Assembly: GCF_003391135.1 (NCBI RefSeq)
Contig: NZ_CP031455.1
Location: 4,495,001 to 4,559,000 of the forward strand
Origin: Streptoverticillium olivoreticuli subsp. olivoreticuli
GTDB lineage: Bacteria; Actinomycetota; Actinomycetes; Streptomycetales; Streptomycetaceae
DNA: 64,000 nucleotides
Reading direction: 5' to 3'
Numbering within the stretch: position 1 is the first letter of the stretch; every line of letters begins with the position of its first letter. Positions 9,169-17,286 of this stretch are shown here, one piece after another. Position numbers and translations under genes: made by a program. The notes under the pieces were generated by a model that was given only the letters and a program-made list of their open reading frames with translations, did not search any database and was not told the DNA's origin.

Positions 9169-10053
9169 ATGACGGAGCCGGAGGTGCGTCCCGTGGCGTC
9201 CAGTGTCAATCCCACCGTTAGGCGACGCCGCTTGGGGCAGGAGCTGCGCAAGCTCCGCGAACTCAAGGGCATGACGGCCGAGGAAGTGGCCGAACGGCTA
9301 CTGGTCTCGCAGTCGAAGATCAGCAGGCTGGAGAACGGCCGACGGAGCATCAGCCAGCGCGACGTCCGCGATCTGTGCGGGGTGTACGGGGTCGAGGACC
9401 ACCGCATCGTCGATTCGCTGATGCAGATGGCGAAGGAGTCGCGCCAGCAAGGCTGGTGGCACGCCTTCGGCGACATTCCCTACAGCGTCTACATCGGCCT
9501 GGAGACCGACGCCGCCTCGCTGCGGGTGTACGAGGCGTCGCTGGTGCCGGGCCTGTTGCAGACCCCCAACTACGCCAGCGCCGTGACCGAGGGGTCGTGG
9601 CCGGAGGCGACCGCGGCCGACATCGAGCGCCGCGTGCAGGTGCGGATGCGACGGCAGGAACGCATCACCGACCCCGACAACCCGCTGCGCCTGTGGGCCG
9701 TCATCGACGAGTCCGCGCTGCGCCGGATCGTGGGCAACCGCGCCATCATGCAGGAACAGATGTGCAAACTGGTCGAGTTCAGCATGGAGCCGCACATCAC
9801 CGTGCAGGTGCTGCCGTACGACGTGGGCGCGCACCCGGGGATGTACGGCAAGTTCTGCATCCTCGAATTCAACGACCCGCAGGACGCCAGCACCGTCTAT
9901 CTGGAGGGGATCACCAGCGACCTGTATCTGGAGAAGCCGAATGATGTCCAGACGTACAGCGTGATGTATGAGCATTTGCGTATGCAGGCACTCAATGCCG
10001 AACACTCACGGCAGTTCATCGAGCGGGTCGGCGAGGAGTGGGCGACCGACTGA
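9169..10053 (+). CDS. XRE-family regulator with DUF5753 (partner of DUF397)
   Basis: A 294-residue cytoplasmic DNA-binding protein. The N-terminal helix-turn-helix (about 18-75) contains ELRKLRELKGMTAEEVAERL and VSQSKISRLENGRR. The rest is a DUF5753 effector-type domain with the family's YEASLVPGLLQTPNYA motif. The start at 9169 has AGGAG upstream; the open frame extends further back without a better site. A DUF397 gene follows 198 bp downstream, the classical pairing of streptomycete WhiJ-like systems, in which the small protein is proposed to modulate the repressor. From memory, the homologous S. coelicolor pair SCO4441/4442 has been reported to affect antibiotic production. Confidence 0.92.
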   Translation: MTEPEVRPVASSVNPTVRRRRLGQELRKLRELKGMTAEEVAERLLVSQSKISRLENGRRSISQRDVRDLCGVYGVEDHRIVDSLMQMAKESRQQGWWHAFGDIPYSVYIGLETDAASLRVYEASLVPGLLQTPNYASAVTEGSWPEATAADIERRVQVRMRRQERITDPDNPLRLWAVIDESALRRIVGNRAIMQEQMCKLVEFSMEPHITVQVLPYDVGAHPGMYGKFCILEFNDPQDASTVYLEGITSDLYLEKPNDVQTYSVMYEHLRMQALNAEHSRQFIERVGEEWATD

Positions 10054-10251
10054 TTTACGAAAGGGCCGCACGGTACACGCGCAATGGCGAGTTGGGGAAG
10101 CGTTCCGGGATATGCCATCCGGTCGAGTGAATGGGCCAATCATCAGCTGATGTTGGCGCGTACCGTCGGTGGCGCCTGGGAAGTCCGGCACGACAACCGG
10201 CCTTCCCGCCAAGGCGATATCGACAGCAACTCACCAAGGCATGGAGCAATC

Positions 10252-10449
10252 ATGGCGATCCAGCAGGGAAACACCACGTGGCGTAAGTCTTCGTACTCGC
10301 TGGCCAACGGCGACTGCGTGGAGGTCGCCTCCCCCCTCCCCCGGACCATCGCGGTTCGCGACTCCAAGGAGCCGCAGCGCGCGGCGCTCAGCTTCACCCC
10401 GGCCGCGTGGTCCGCGTTCGTGACGACCGTTACCGACGCCGACGTCTGA
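10252..10449 (+). CDS. DUF397 small protein
   Basis: A 65-residue protein with the DUF397 signature: TWRKSSYSLANGDCVEVA, then AVRDSKEPQ and a FTPAAWSAFV ending. DUF397 proteins are partners of XRE/DUF5753 repressors, and this one follows such a gene at 9169. The ATG at 10252 was chosen because GGAG precedes it by about five bases and because family members start a few residues before the WRKSSYS motif. The upstream in-frame ATG at 10084 would add an unsupported 56 residues. Confidence 0.88.
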   Translation: MAIQQGNTTWRKSSYSLANGDCVEVASPLPRTIAVRDSKEPQRAALSFTPAAWSAFVTTVTDADV

Positions 10450-10531
10450 TCCACCCGGCCACAACCCAGCTCCACCGTGCGGTGCCCTCTCGCCACTCCG
10501 GCCGGGAGGGCACGGCCGTCTCCGGGGTCAC

Positions 10532-10554
10532 GGGAGCCGGCCCGCCCGGCTCCC
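10532..10554. terminator. Hairpin between convergent genes
   Basis: Perfect 9-bp arms GGGAGCCGG and CCGGCTCCC around a 5-base loop, just 3' of the ADP-ribosylglycohydrolase stop codon and downstream of DUF397. It has no U-tract, as is usual in streptomycetes. It could serve both convergent genes. Confidence 0.6.
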
Positions 10555-10556
10555 TC

Positions 10557-11735
10557 CTAGCGCGGGTAGCGGGTGAGCCAGGCGGACTCGGGCACCCCGG
10601 GACTGTGCAAGCTCGCCCCCTGCGTCAGCTCCATCGCGAAGTCGTCCGCGAGCTGGAGCACCGTCGCCCGGCCCTCGAGCTCGGCCACCCACCCCGCGGG
10701 CAGCGCCGTCTCACCGTGCAGCGCACCGAGCAGATTCCCGCACAGCGACCCCGTGGAGTCGGAGTCCCCGCCGTGGTTGACCGCGAGCAGCAGCCCGTGC
10801 CGTACGTCCTCGGCGACCAGCGCGCAGTAGACGCCCATGGCCAGCGCCTCCTCCGCCACCCAGCCCTCGCCGAGCGAGGCGACCCGCTCCGGCGACGGCA
10901 TGCCCTGCCGCACCGCGCCGAGCGCCTGCTGGAGGGCGCCGCTGGTCTCCTCGTGGCCGGGGTGGGCCGCCAGGACGGCCAGGGCCCGCTGGACCGAGCC
11001 GTCCAGGCCGTCGCCGCGTGCCGCGCCGTGCACGATGACGGCGAAGGCGCCCGCCGCCAGATAGCCCGAGGGGTGGCCGTGCGTCTGCGCGGCGCACTCG
11101 GCGGCGAGCTGGAAGACGAGCTCCGGCTCCCAGCCCACCAGCAGCCCGAACGGCGCGGAGCGCATCACCGCCCCGCACCCCTTGGAGCCGGGGTTCTTGG
11201 GCGCCTCCAGGGTGCCCATCGTGGTGTCGGCGAGGCCGGACAGACAGGCGTTGCCGGGCGCCCGCCGCGCGTAGAGCCACTCCTCGCGCGCCAGCCAGCC
11301 GGCGTCCGGCTCGCGCTCGTCGGGGCCCCAGTCGCGCTGCGTGGCGGCCCAGCGGAGGTGGGCGCGGTGGACGTCGGTGGGCGGGTGCCAGGCGCCGGTG
11401 TCCCGCCGTACGTGGGCGCGTATCAGCCCGTCCACGGTGAAGAGCGTCATCTGGGTGTCGTCGGTGACCGCGCCGCGCCGCCCGTACGCGGGCACGTAGT
11501 CGGTGACGCCCTCCGGACCGTGGGCAGCGCGGATCGCGGCGAGGGAGTCGAACTCGATCCCCGCGCCGAGCGCGTCGCCGATCGCCCCGCCGAGCAGGCA
11601 GCCGCGCACCCGGGCACGGAAGTCCTGCTGCTCCGCCCGGCTCCACAGCGCGGGGGTCGAACCGGCGGTCGTGGTCACGTCCTGGCCTCCTGGCTTCGCA
11701 TCATGTTTCGCATCATGTTCGGTGTCCGACGGCAC
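10557..11735 (-). CDS. ADP-ribosylglycohydrolase family protein
   Basis: A 392-residue protein of the ADP-ribosylglycohydrolase/DraG family, which removes ADP-ribose from proteins or small molecules using two Mg ions. Metal-binding motifs are visible: GCLLGGAIGDALG near residue 50, AVTDDTQMTLFT near 95, and NHGGDSDSTGSLCGNLLG in the C-terminal third. The length is slightly above the usual 300-350 because of an N-terminal tail of about 40 hydrophilic residues (EHDAKHDAKPGG), so a start nearer the domain is possible. It lies 30 bp downstream of the anchored-protein gene on the same strand. The substrate cannot be told from sequence. Confidence 0.92.
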   Translation of the reverse strand: MPSDTEHDAKHDAKPGGQDVTTTAGSTPALWSRAEQQDFRARVRGCLLGGAIGDALGAGIEFDSLAAIRAAHGPEGVTDYVPAYGRRGAVTDDTQMTLFTVDGLIRAHVRRDTGAWHPPTDVHRAHLRWAATQRDWGPDEREPDAGWLAREEWLYARRAPGNACLSGLADTTMGTLEAPKNPGSKGCGAVMRSAPFGLLVGWEPELVFQLAAECAAQTHGHPSGYLAAGAFAVIVHGAARGDGLDGSVQRALAVLAAHPGHEETSGALQQALGAVRQGMPSPERVASLGEGWVAEEALAMGVYCALVAEDVRHGLLLAVNHGGDSDSTGSLCGNLLGALHGETALPAGWVAELEGRATVLQLADDFAMELTQGASLHSPGVPESAWLTRYPR

Positions 11736-11765
11736 AGCACTGTAGTTGCCCGCGCTGTGGGGCTC

Positions 11766-12746
11766 TCAGCCCTTGACCGGCCGTACCGTTGCCATGATCT
11801 TGTCGATCTCGGTCTCCGGCAGCGCGTCGGGAACGCCCTGATCGGCGTAGACGACCCAGCTGTGGAACTTCCCGTCCGGCTGCTTCTCCACGATGCTCTT
11901 GACGATCGCCGTGGCCGGAACGCACTGGCTCGGGCGGTTGGTCACGGTCACCTTCGCCGTGGCGGTCCAGCCGTCGATGCCGTTGTGCTTCCACGGCCTG
12001 GCCTCGGAGACCTCGATCTTCGGCTTGTTCGTCTTGCCGCCGTAGGCGAAGAAGCCCCAGTTGCCCGCCCAGTTCCGGGCGTTCTCCTGAATGCTCAGCG
12101 ACGTGTCGCCGCCCATGGTGCCGACCGTGGCCAGCTGGCCCTTGCCCGTCTCGCCGAACGCGTTGGGGTTGGCGGCGGAGGAGCAGCCGCCCTCGCGGAA
12201 GTGGGCCACGTCCCGCATCGTGATCTGCGGCTTGCCCGCCTCGTCGACGTACGACGTCATCGTGTCCTGCGGCAGGAGGTTCCATTTGGCATCCTTGCCC
12301 GGCACGTCGTACCGGAAGCGGTACTCCCTGGCGGTCTGCGTCTGCCACCCGGCGACCACGGGCTGCGTGCCCTCGGGCGCCGCGCTGTTGTCGGGGGTGG
12401 GCAGCACGTCCTTCTTCCGCGCGGGATCGGGGGCGATGACGCTCTGGTCGCTCTTCTTGTCGTCCTTCTTGTCGTCCTTGAGCAGGAAGAACGCTCCGCC
12501 ACCGATGACGGCCAGCGCCACGACCCCGCCGACGACGGCGAACAGCGTCTTGTTGCCGCCCTGCGGAGCGGGGGCCGGCGGAGCCGGTGGGGGTGGCGGG
12601 GTCACCACGGGCTGTGCGAAAACGGTCGCTTGCGAGTGCACGTCGGGGGCGGCGGACGGCGGTACCACCGCGGGCTGATCGACAGCCGTGGCCTCCGGAT
12701 ACGGGCGAGGGTTGTGCGGCTGCTGGGGGTTCTGAGGCCAAGACAT
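11766..12746 (-). CDS. Membrane-anchored protein of unknown function with Pro-rich N-terminus
   Basis: A 326-residue protein. The first 85 residues are Pro/Gln/Ala-rich and presumably cytoplasmic. One membrane segment follows (TLFAVVGGVVALAVIGGGAFF, about 89-109), then a Lys/Asp-rich linker (KDDKKDDKK) and an extracellular domain of about 190 residues ending ATVRPVKG. It contains two Cys that could form a disulfide. The layout matches a family of streptomycete proteins of unknown function (I believe DUF8017). It is probably co-transcribed with the ADP-ribosylglycohydrolase gene, 30 bp downstream. Confidence 0.8.
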   Translation of the reverse strand: MSWPQNPQQPHNPRPYPEATAVDQPAVVPPSAAPDVHSQATVFAQPVVTPPPPPAPPAPAPQGGNKTLFAVVGGVVALAVIGGGAFFLLKDDKKDDKKSDQSVIAPDPARKKDVLPTPDNSAAPEGTQPVVAGWQTQTAREYRFRYDVPGKDAKWNLLPQDTMTSYVDEAGKPQITMRDVAHFREGGCSSAANPNAFGETGKGQLATVGTMGGDTSLSIQENARNWAGNWGFFAYGGKTNKPKIEVSEARPWKHNGIDGWTATAKVTVTNRPSQCVPATAIVKSIVEKQPDGKFHSWVVYADQGVPDALPETEIDKIMATVRPVKG

Positions 12747-12826
12747 GCGGGAACTTTATGTGGCGGAGTGTCGCGACGAGGTAGACGCACTTCAACAAAA
12801 CGGCAACCGTGGCGTGCGCGCGTTGC

Positions 12827-13095
12827 CGCCTGCGGCGGGCTTTCTCCCCGCCCCGCCCCTTCCCGAAACTGGGGCTTCGCCCCAGACCCCGAAGCACGCT
12901 TCGCGCGCTGTCCTCAATCGCCGGACGGGCTGGATTTTCCAGCCCGTCCGGCGATTGAGGACGCGCCCGCAGGGCGCTGGGGGTCCGGGGTCTCCCCGGT
13001 TTCGGGAAGGGGCGGGGTAGGGGAACAAAGCCCACCGGGCCGCACCCGAGCACGGGTCCGGGGCGGAGCCCCAGCCTCGGCGGAGCCGAGCATCA
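12827..13095. repeat. Composite palindromic intergenic repeat, copy 2 (inverted relative to copy 1)
   Basis: This 269-bp unit is almost the exact reverse complement of 2864-3131, including the terminal CTCGGCTCCGCCGAG-type module and the central palindrome. Here the palindrome has 24-bp arms (12910-12933 and 12939-12962) around ATTTT. It fills most of the 420-bp gap between the anchored-protein gene and fbiC. Confidence 0.85.
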
Positions 13096-13167
13096 GACAC
13101 TGAGGGAAGGGGCGGGGTGGGGAACAAGCCCCGCCGCAGGCGCAAACCGGGCCGCACCCCACCCCGG

Positions 13168-15762
13168 TCAATCCTCGAGCACCGGCAGCAACTCCGGCAG
13201 ATGACCATCCGAAGCCTCCGCCGCAGCCAACCGCTCCGCCGCCACCTCCCCGTAAAGCGTCGTCCGCGCCCGCGCAGGCCGCCCCGCCGCCTCCGCGATG
13301 GCGACGAGATCCTGGACAGAGCGGTACGAACCGTAAGAAGAGCCCGCCATGCGGGAGATGGTCTCCTCCATCAGCGTGCCCCCCAGGTCGTTCGCCCCGG
13401 AGCGCAGCATCTCCGCCGCCCCGTCCGCGCCCAACTTGACCCAGCTCGTCTGGATGTTGGTGATATGCGGATGCAGGAGCACTCGCGCCATGGCCGTGAC
13501 CGCGCGGTTGTCGCGCATGGTCGGGCCGGGGCGGGCGATGCCCGCGAGGTAGACGGGGGCGTTGGTGTGGATGAAGGGCAGGGTCACGAACTCCGTGAAG
13601 CCGCCCGTCTCCTGCTGTATGCGCACGAGCTGGCGGAAGTGGCCGAGCCAGTGGCGGGGCTGGTCCACGTGCCCGTACATCATCGTGGAGGAGGAGCGGA
13701 TGCCCAGCTCGTGCGCCGTCCTCACCACCTCGATCCACGTCGCGGTGGGCAGCTTGCCCTTGGTGAGGACCCAGCGGACCTCGTCGTCGAGGATCTCGGC
13801 GGCGGTGCCGGGGATGGTGTCGAGCCCGGCCTCCTTCGCGGCGGTCAGCCACTCGCGGATCGACATGCCGGTGCGGGTGGCGCCGTTGACGATCTCCATC
13901 GGCGAGAAGGCGTGCACGTGCATGCCGGGGACGCGCTCCTTCACCGCCCGCGCGATGTCGAAGTAGGCCGTGCCCGGCAGGTCGGGGTGGATGCCGCCCT
14001 GCATGCAGACCTCGACCGCGCCCACGTCCCACGCCTGCTGGGCCCGGTCGGCGACCTGCGACAGGGACAGGGTGTAGGCGTCGGCGTCCGTGCGGCGCTG
14101 GGCGAAGGCGCAGAAGCGGCAGCCGGTGTAGCAGACGTTGGTGAAGTTGATGTTGCGCGTGACGATGTACGTGACGTCGTCGCCGACCGTCGCGCGGCGC
14201 AGGTCGTCCGCGACGCGGCACAGCGCGTCGAGCGCGGGCCCGTCGGCGTGCAGCAGGGCGAGCGCCTCGGAGTCGGTGAGCCCGGTCGGGTCGTCGGCGG
14301 CCTGCGACAGCGCGGCGCGCACGTCGCCGTCGATGCGGGACGGGACCATGCCGGGTGCGGCGGCCTCGCGGAGCGCCTCCCAGTCGCCGTACACCTCGTC
14401 GAAGTCCTCGCGCCGGTCGCCGGTCCGGCCCTCCTCGTCGATGGTGCGGTGCAGGTCCGTACGGCCCGCGGAGACGAAGACGTCCTCCGGCTCCTGCCAG
14501 GGGTGGCCCTCCACCACGGCGTCCTCGCGGGCCAGGCCCGTCTCCGGGTCGGCGAGGGCGCGGACGTGCGGCAGCAGCCGGGGGTCCAGCCAGGGCTCGC
14601 CGCGCTTGACGAACTCGGGGTAGACGGCGAGACGTTCCTTCAGCCGGAAGCCCGCGGCCGCCGACTTCTCCGCGAGCTCCTCGATCTGCGGCCAGGGGCG
14701 CTCGGGGTTGACGTGGTCCGGGGTGAGCGGCGAGACGCCGCCCCAGTCGTCGATGCCCGCGCCGATGAGCCGCGCATATTCGTCGTCCACGAGGTTGGGC
14801 GGCGCCTGGAGGCAGGCGGACGGTCCCATGATGTGCCGGGCGACGGCGACGGTGGCGACCAGGTCGTCCAGCTCCGCGTCCGGCATGCCGCGCATCGCCG
14901 TGTCCGGCTTGGCGCGGAAGTTCTGCATGATGAGTTCCTGGATGCCGTGGTAGGCGCGAGAGACGCGGCGCAGCGCGAACAGCGACTCCGCGCGCTCCTC
15001 CGGCGTCTCCCCGATGCCCAGCAGCAGTCCGCTGGTGAAGGGCACGGAGCTGCGGCCCGCGTCCTCCAGGGCCCGCAGGCGGACGGCCGGTTCCTTGTCC
15101 GGCGAGCCGTGGTGCGGACCGCCGGGCTCGCTCCACAGCCGCTCGGCCGTGGTCTCCAGCATCATCCCCATCGACGGGGACACCGGCTTGAGCCGCTGGA
15201 AGTCCGTCCAGGTCATGACGCCCGGGTTGAGGTGGGGCAGCAGCCCGGTCTCCTCCAGGATGCGGATCGCCATGGCCCGCACATACGCGATGGTGTCGTC
15301 GTAGCCCTCCGCCTCCAGCCACTCGCGGGCCTCCGGCCAGCGGTCCTCGGGCTTGTCGCCGAGGGTGATCAGCGCTTCCTTGCAGCCGAGTTCGGCGCCG
15401 CGCCGGGCGATGGCCAGCACCTCGTCCGGGGACATGAACATCCCGTGTCCCGCGCGGCGCAGCTTGCCCGGCACGGTGGCGAAGGTGCAGTAGTGGCACT
15501 TGTCGCGGCAGAGGCGGGTGAGGGGGATGAAGACGCTCTTGGAGTACGTGATGACACCGGGGCGCCCGGCGGCTTCGAGACCGGCGTCCCGGACACGCGC
15601 GGCCGACGCGCAGAGGTCGTCGAGATCCGCGCCTCGCGCCTGCAGCAGCACGGCGGCCTCGCTGACGTCCAACGCCACGCCGTCACGCGCGCGCTTGAGC
15701 GCTCGCCGCATCGCGTTAGCGGTCGGTCCTGCCGGCGAGGGTCGGTACGCACTGGAAGTCAT
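13168..15762 (-). CDS. fbiC: Bifunctional FO synthase (CofG-CofH fusion)
   Basis: An 864-residue cytoplasmic radical-SAM protein that makes FO, the deazaflavin core of coenzyme F420, from tyrosine and 5-amino-6-ribitylamino-uracil. Two radical-SAM cores are visible, each with the CxxxCxxC cluster motif: CRDKCHYC near residue 84 (CofG half) and CYTGCRFC near residue 540 (CofH half). The length and fused order match actinobacterial FbiC. An LLM-type, possibly F420-dependent, oxidoreductase gene lies on the same strand 400 bp upstream, and further F420-type enzymes occur at 36.9 and 52.2 kb. A poor match to the CTGACG palindrome lies 34 bp upstream of the start. Confidence 0.97.
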   Translation of the reverse strand: MTSSAYRPSPAGPTANAMRRALKRARDGVALDVSEAAVLLQARGADLDDLCASAARVRDAGLEAAGRPGVITYSKSVFIPLTRLCRDKCHYCTFATVPGKLRRAGHGMFMSPDEVLAIARRGAELGCKEALITLGDKPEDRWPEAREWLEAEGYDDTIAYVRAMAIRILEETGLLPHLNPGVMTWTDFQRLKPVSPSMGMMLETTAERLWSEPGGPHHGSPDKEPAVRLRALEDAGRSSVPFTSGLLLGIGETPEERAESLFALRRVSRAYHGIQELIMQNFRAKPDTAMRGMPDAELDDLVATVAVARHIMGPSACLQAPPNLVDDEYARLIGAGIDDWGGVSPLTPDHVNPERPWPQIEELAEKSAAAGFRLKERLAVYPEFVKRGEPWLDPRLLPHVRALADPETGLAREDAVVEGHPWQEPEDVFVSAGRTDLHRTIDEEGRTGDRREDFDEVYGDWEALREAAAPGMVPSRIDGDVRAALSQAADDPTGLTDSEALALLHADGPALDALCRVADDLRRATVGDDVTYIVTRNINFTNVCYTGCRFCAFAQRRTDADAYTLSLSQVADRAQQAWDVGAVEVCMQGGIHPDLPGTAYFDIARAVKERVPGMHVHAFSPMEIVNGATRTGMSIREWLTAAKEAGLDTIPGTAAEILDDEVRWVLTKGKLPTATWIEVVRTAHELGIRSSSTMMYGHVDQPRHWLGHFRQLVRIQQETGGFTEFVTLPFIHTNAPVYLAGIARPGPTMRDNRAVTAMARVLLHPHITNIQTSWVKLGADGAAEMLRSGANDLGGTLMEETISRMAGSSYGSYRSVQDLVAIAEAAGRPARARTTLYGEVAAERLAAAEASDGHLPELLPVLED

Positions 15763-15796
15763 GGCCCGAGCGTATGCGACGGGGTCGCGAGCGGCT

Positions 15797-15811
15797 CTGG
15801 GGCACCGTCAG
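15797..15811. promoter_or_regulatory. Weak CTGACG-type palindrome upstream of fbiC
   Basis: CTGGGGCACCGTCAG has a perfect right arm but two mismatches in the left arm compared with the CTGACGNNNCGTCAG sites found from 36 to 60 kb. It lies 34 bp upstream of the fbiC ATG, a distance like that of the better sites. It may be chance. Confidence 0.25.
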
Positions 15812-15847
15812 TAACCCGGCCGGGGTGTGAAAGTGCGGGTCTCTTGC

Positions 15848-16140
15848 GCCTGCGGCGGGCTTTCCCCCACCCCGCCCCTTCCCGAAACCGGGGCTCGCGC
15901 CCCGGACCCCCGACTGCCGGCCCATTGCCGCCTGCGGCGGGAGCGCCCTTCGGGCGCGTCCTCAATCGCCGGACGGGCTGATTTCAGCCCGTCCGGCGAT
16001 TGAGGACAGCGCGCGAAGCGTGCTCCGGGGTCTGGGGCAGAGCCCCACGTTTCGGGAAGGGGCGGGGTAGGGGAAGCAAGCCCGCCGGGCCGCACCCGAC
16101 CGGGGGTCCGGGGTGGGGGAAGGCCCGCCGCAGGCGGCAA
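15848..16140. repeat. Composite palindromic intergenic repeat, copy 3
   Basis: It shares the core palindrome (24-bp arms 15958-15981 and 15984-16007, two-base loop) and the CCCCGCCCCTTCCCG and GCGCGCGAAGCGTGCT flanks with copies 1 and 2, in the orientation of copy 1. The outer left part differs and carries an extra CCGCCTGCGGCGGG dyad. It fills the 399-bp gap between fbiC and the LLM oxidoreductase gene. Confidence 0.85.
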
Positions 16141-16161
16141 CGAAAGCCGCACCCACCCCCG

Positions 16162-17019
16162 TCACAAAAAGTCCGCATGGGCGTCCAGCGCCCGCAGCAC
16201 CTCCCCCTCGCCCGCCGACGGCAGCCCCACCACCACTTCCCTCAGCCCGAGCTCCGCGAAATGCGCGAGCTTCCCCGCGGAAGGCCGCACCGCGTACGGC
16301 ACGACCTCCGGCTCGCCGGGCCGCCCCGCCTCCTCCCACGCCGCCCGCAGCTGCGGCATCGACTCGCGCAGGCCGCTGCCGCCGACGGGCAGCCAGCCGT
16401 CCGCGTACTCGGCGATGTGCGCGAAGAGCTTCGGTCCGGCCGCGCCGCCGATGAGGACCCGCGGGCCGGCCAGGGGGCCGGCGTGCTTACGGGCGCGCGG
16501 CGGGCGCACCGGCTTGGGGTGGGCCCAGCTCGCGCGGACGGAGCCGAACTCGCCCTCGTAGGCCGTCGGTTCGTCCGTCCACAGCGCCCGCATCAGCGCC
16601 ATCCGGTCACGGACGATCTCGCGCCGCTTCGCCCAGGGGACGCCGTGGTCGGCGGCCTCCTCCTTGTTCCAGCCGAAGCCGATGCCGAGGGTGAAGCGGC
16701 CGCCGCTGACGTGGTCGAGCGTGGCGGCCTGCTTGGCGAGGTGGACCGGGTCGTGCTGGGCGACCAGCGCCACGCCCGTGCCGAGGGTGATCCGCTCGGT
16801 GACCGCGGCCGCCTGGCCGAGCGCCACGATCGGGTCGAGCGCGCGGCCGTACTCGCGCGGCAGCGGGCCCCCTATCGGCGCGGGCGTGTCGCGGCTGACC
16901 GGGATGTGCGTGTGCTCGGGGAGGTAGAGACCGTCGAAGCCGCGCTGTTCCAGCTCGCGCGCGAGCCGGACGGGGCTGATCGTCTCGTCCGTGAGAAAGA
17001 CCGTGGTGGCAATCCGCAT
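16162..17019 (-). CDS. LLM-class (luciferase-like) oxidoreductase, probably F420-dependent
   Basis: A 285-residue TIM-barrel protein of the bacterial luciferase-like family. Visible signatures are RGFDGLYLPEHTHIPVS, ERITLGTGVALVAQHDPVH and LDHVSGGRFTLGIGFGWN, the last being typical of actinobacterial F420-dependent members. The ATG at 17019 was preferred because GGAGG lies eight bases upstream; the GTG nine bases earlier overlaps that Shine-Dalgarno sequence. Closeness to fbiC supports F420 rather than FMN as cofactor. The substrate is unknown. Confidence 0.9.
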   Translation of the reverse strand: MRIATTVFLTDETISPVRLARELEQRGFDGLYLPEHTHIPVSRDTPAPIGGPLPREYGRALDPIVALGQAAAVTERITLGTGVALVAQHDPVHLAKQAATLDHVSGGRFTLGIGFGWNKEEAADHGVPWAKRREIVRDRMALMRALWTDEPTAYEGEFGSVRASWAHPKPVRPPRARKHAGPLAGPRVLIGGAAGPKLFAHIAEYADGWLPVGGSGLRESMPQLRAAWEEAGRPGEPEVVPYAVRPSAGKLAHFAELGLREVVVGLPSAGEGEVLRALDAHADFL

Positions 17020-17286
17020 CCGGGGCACCTCCGTCGTGGCTGTGGCTGGCGCGGGGTGACGTGGGTCACCCCCGGGGTCCGGCTGTGGTCACCGTATGCC
17101 CAACCGGGCGTCATGGGGACCGACCGGGCGGTTCCGCCATGCGACTGTCGTAATCCCGCCTTCCCCGTACGGCCCTCCCGGGACCGTACGCGGCCCGCAA
17201 TCCACCCGCCCGCACCCGTTCCCCCGCGCGCCACCCGGGCGTACAACGGTGTCCCTGGCGGCCCTCCCTCATTGCCGGAGGCACTG

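Noticed and set aside
16000..17286. Upstream extension of the PHP hydrolase frame
   Set aside because: It would overlap the LLM gene and a repeat; the Tat-like signal and GGAGG define the start at 17287.
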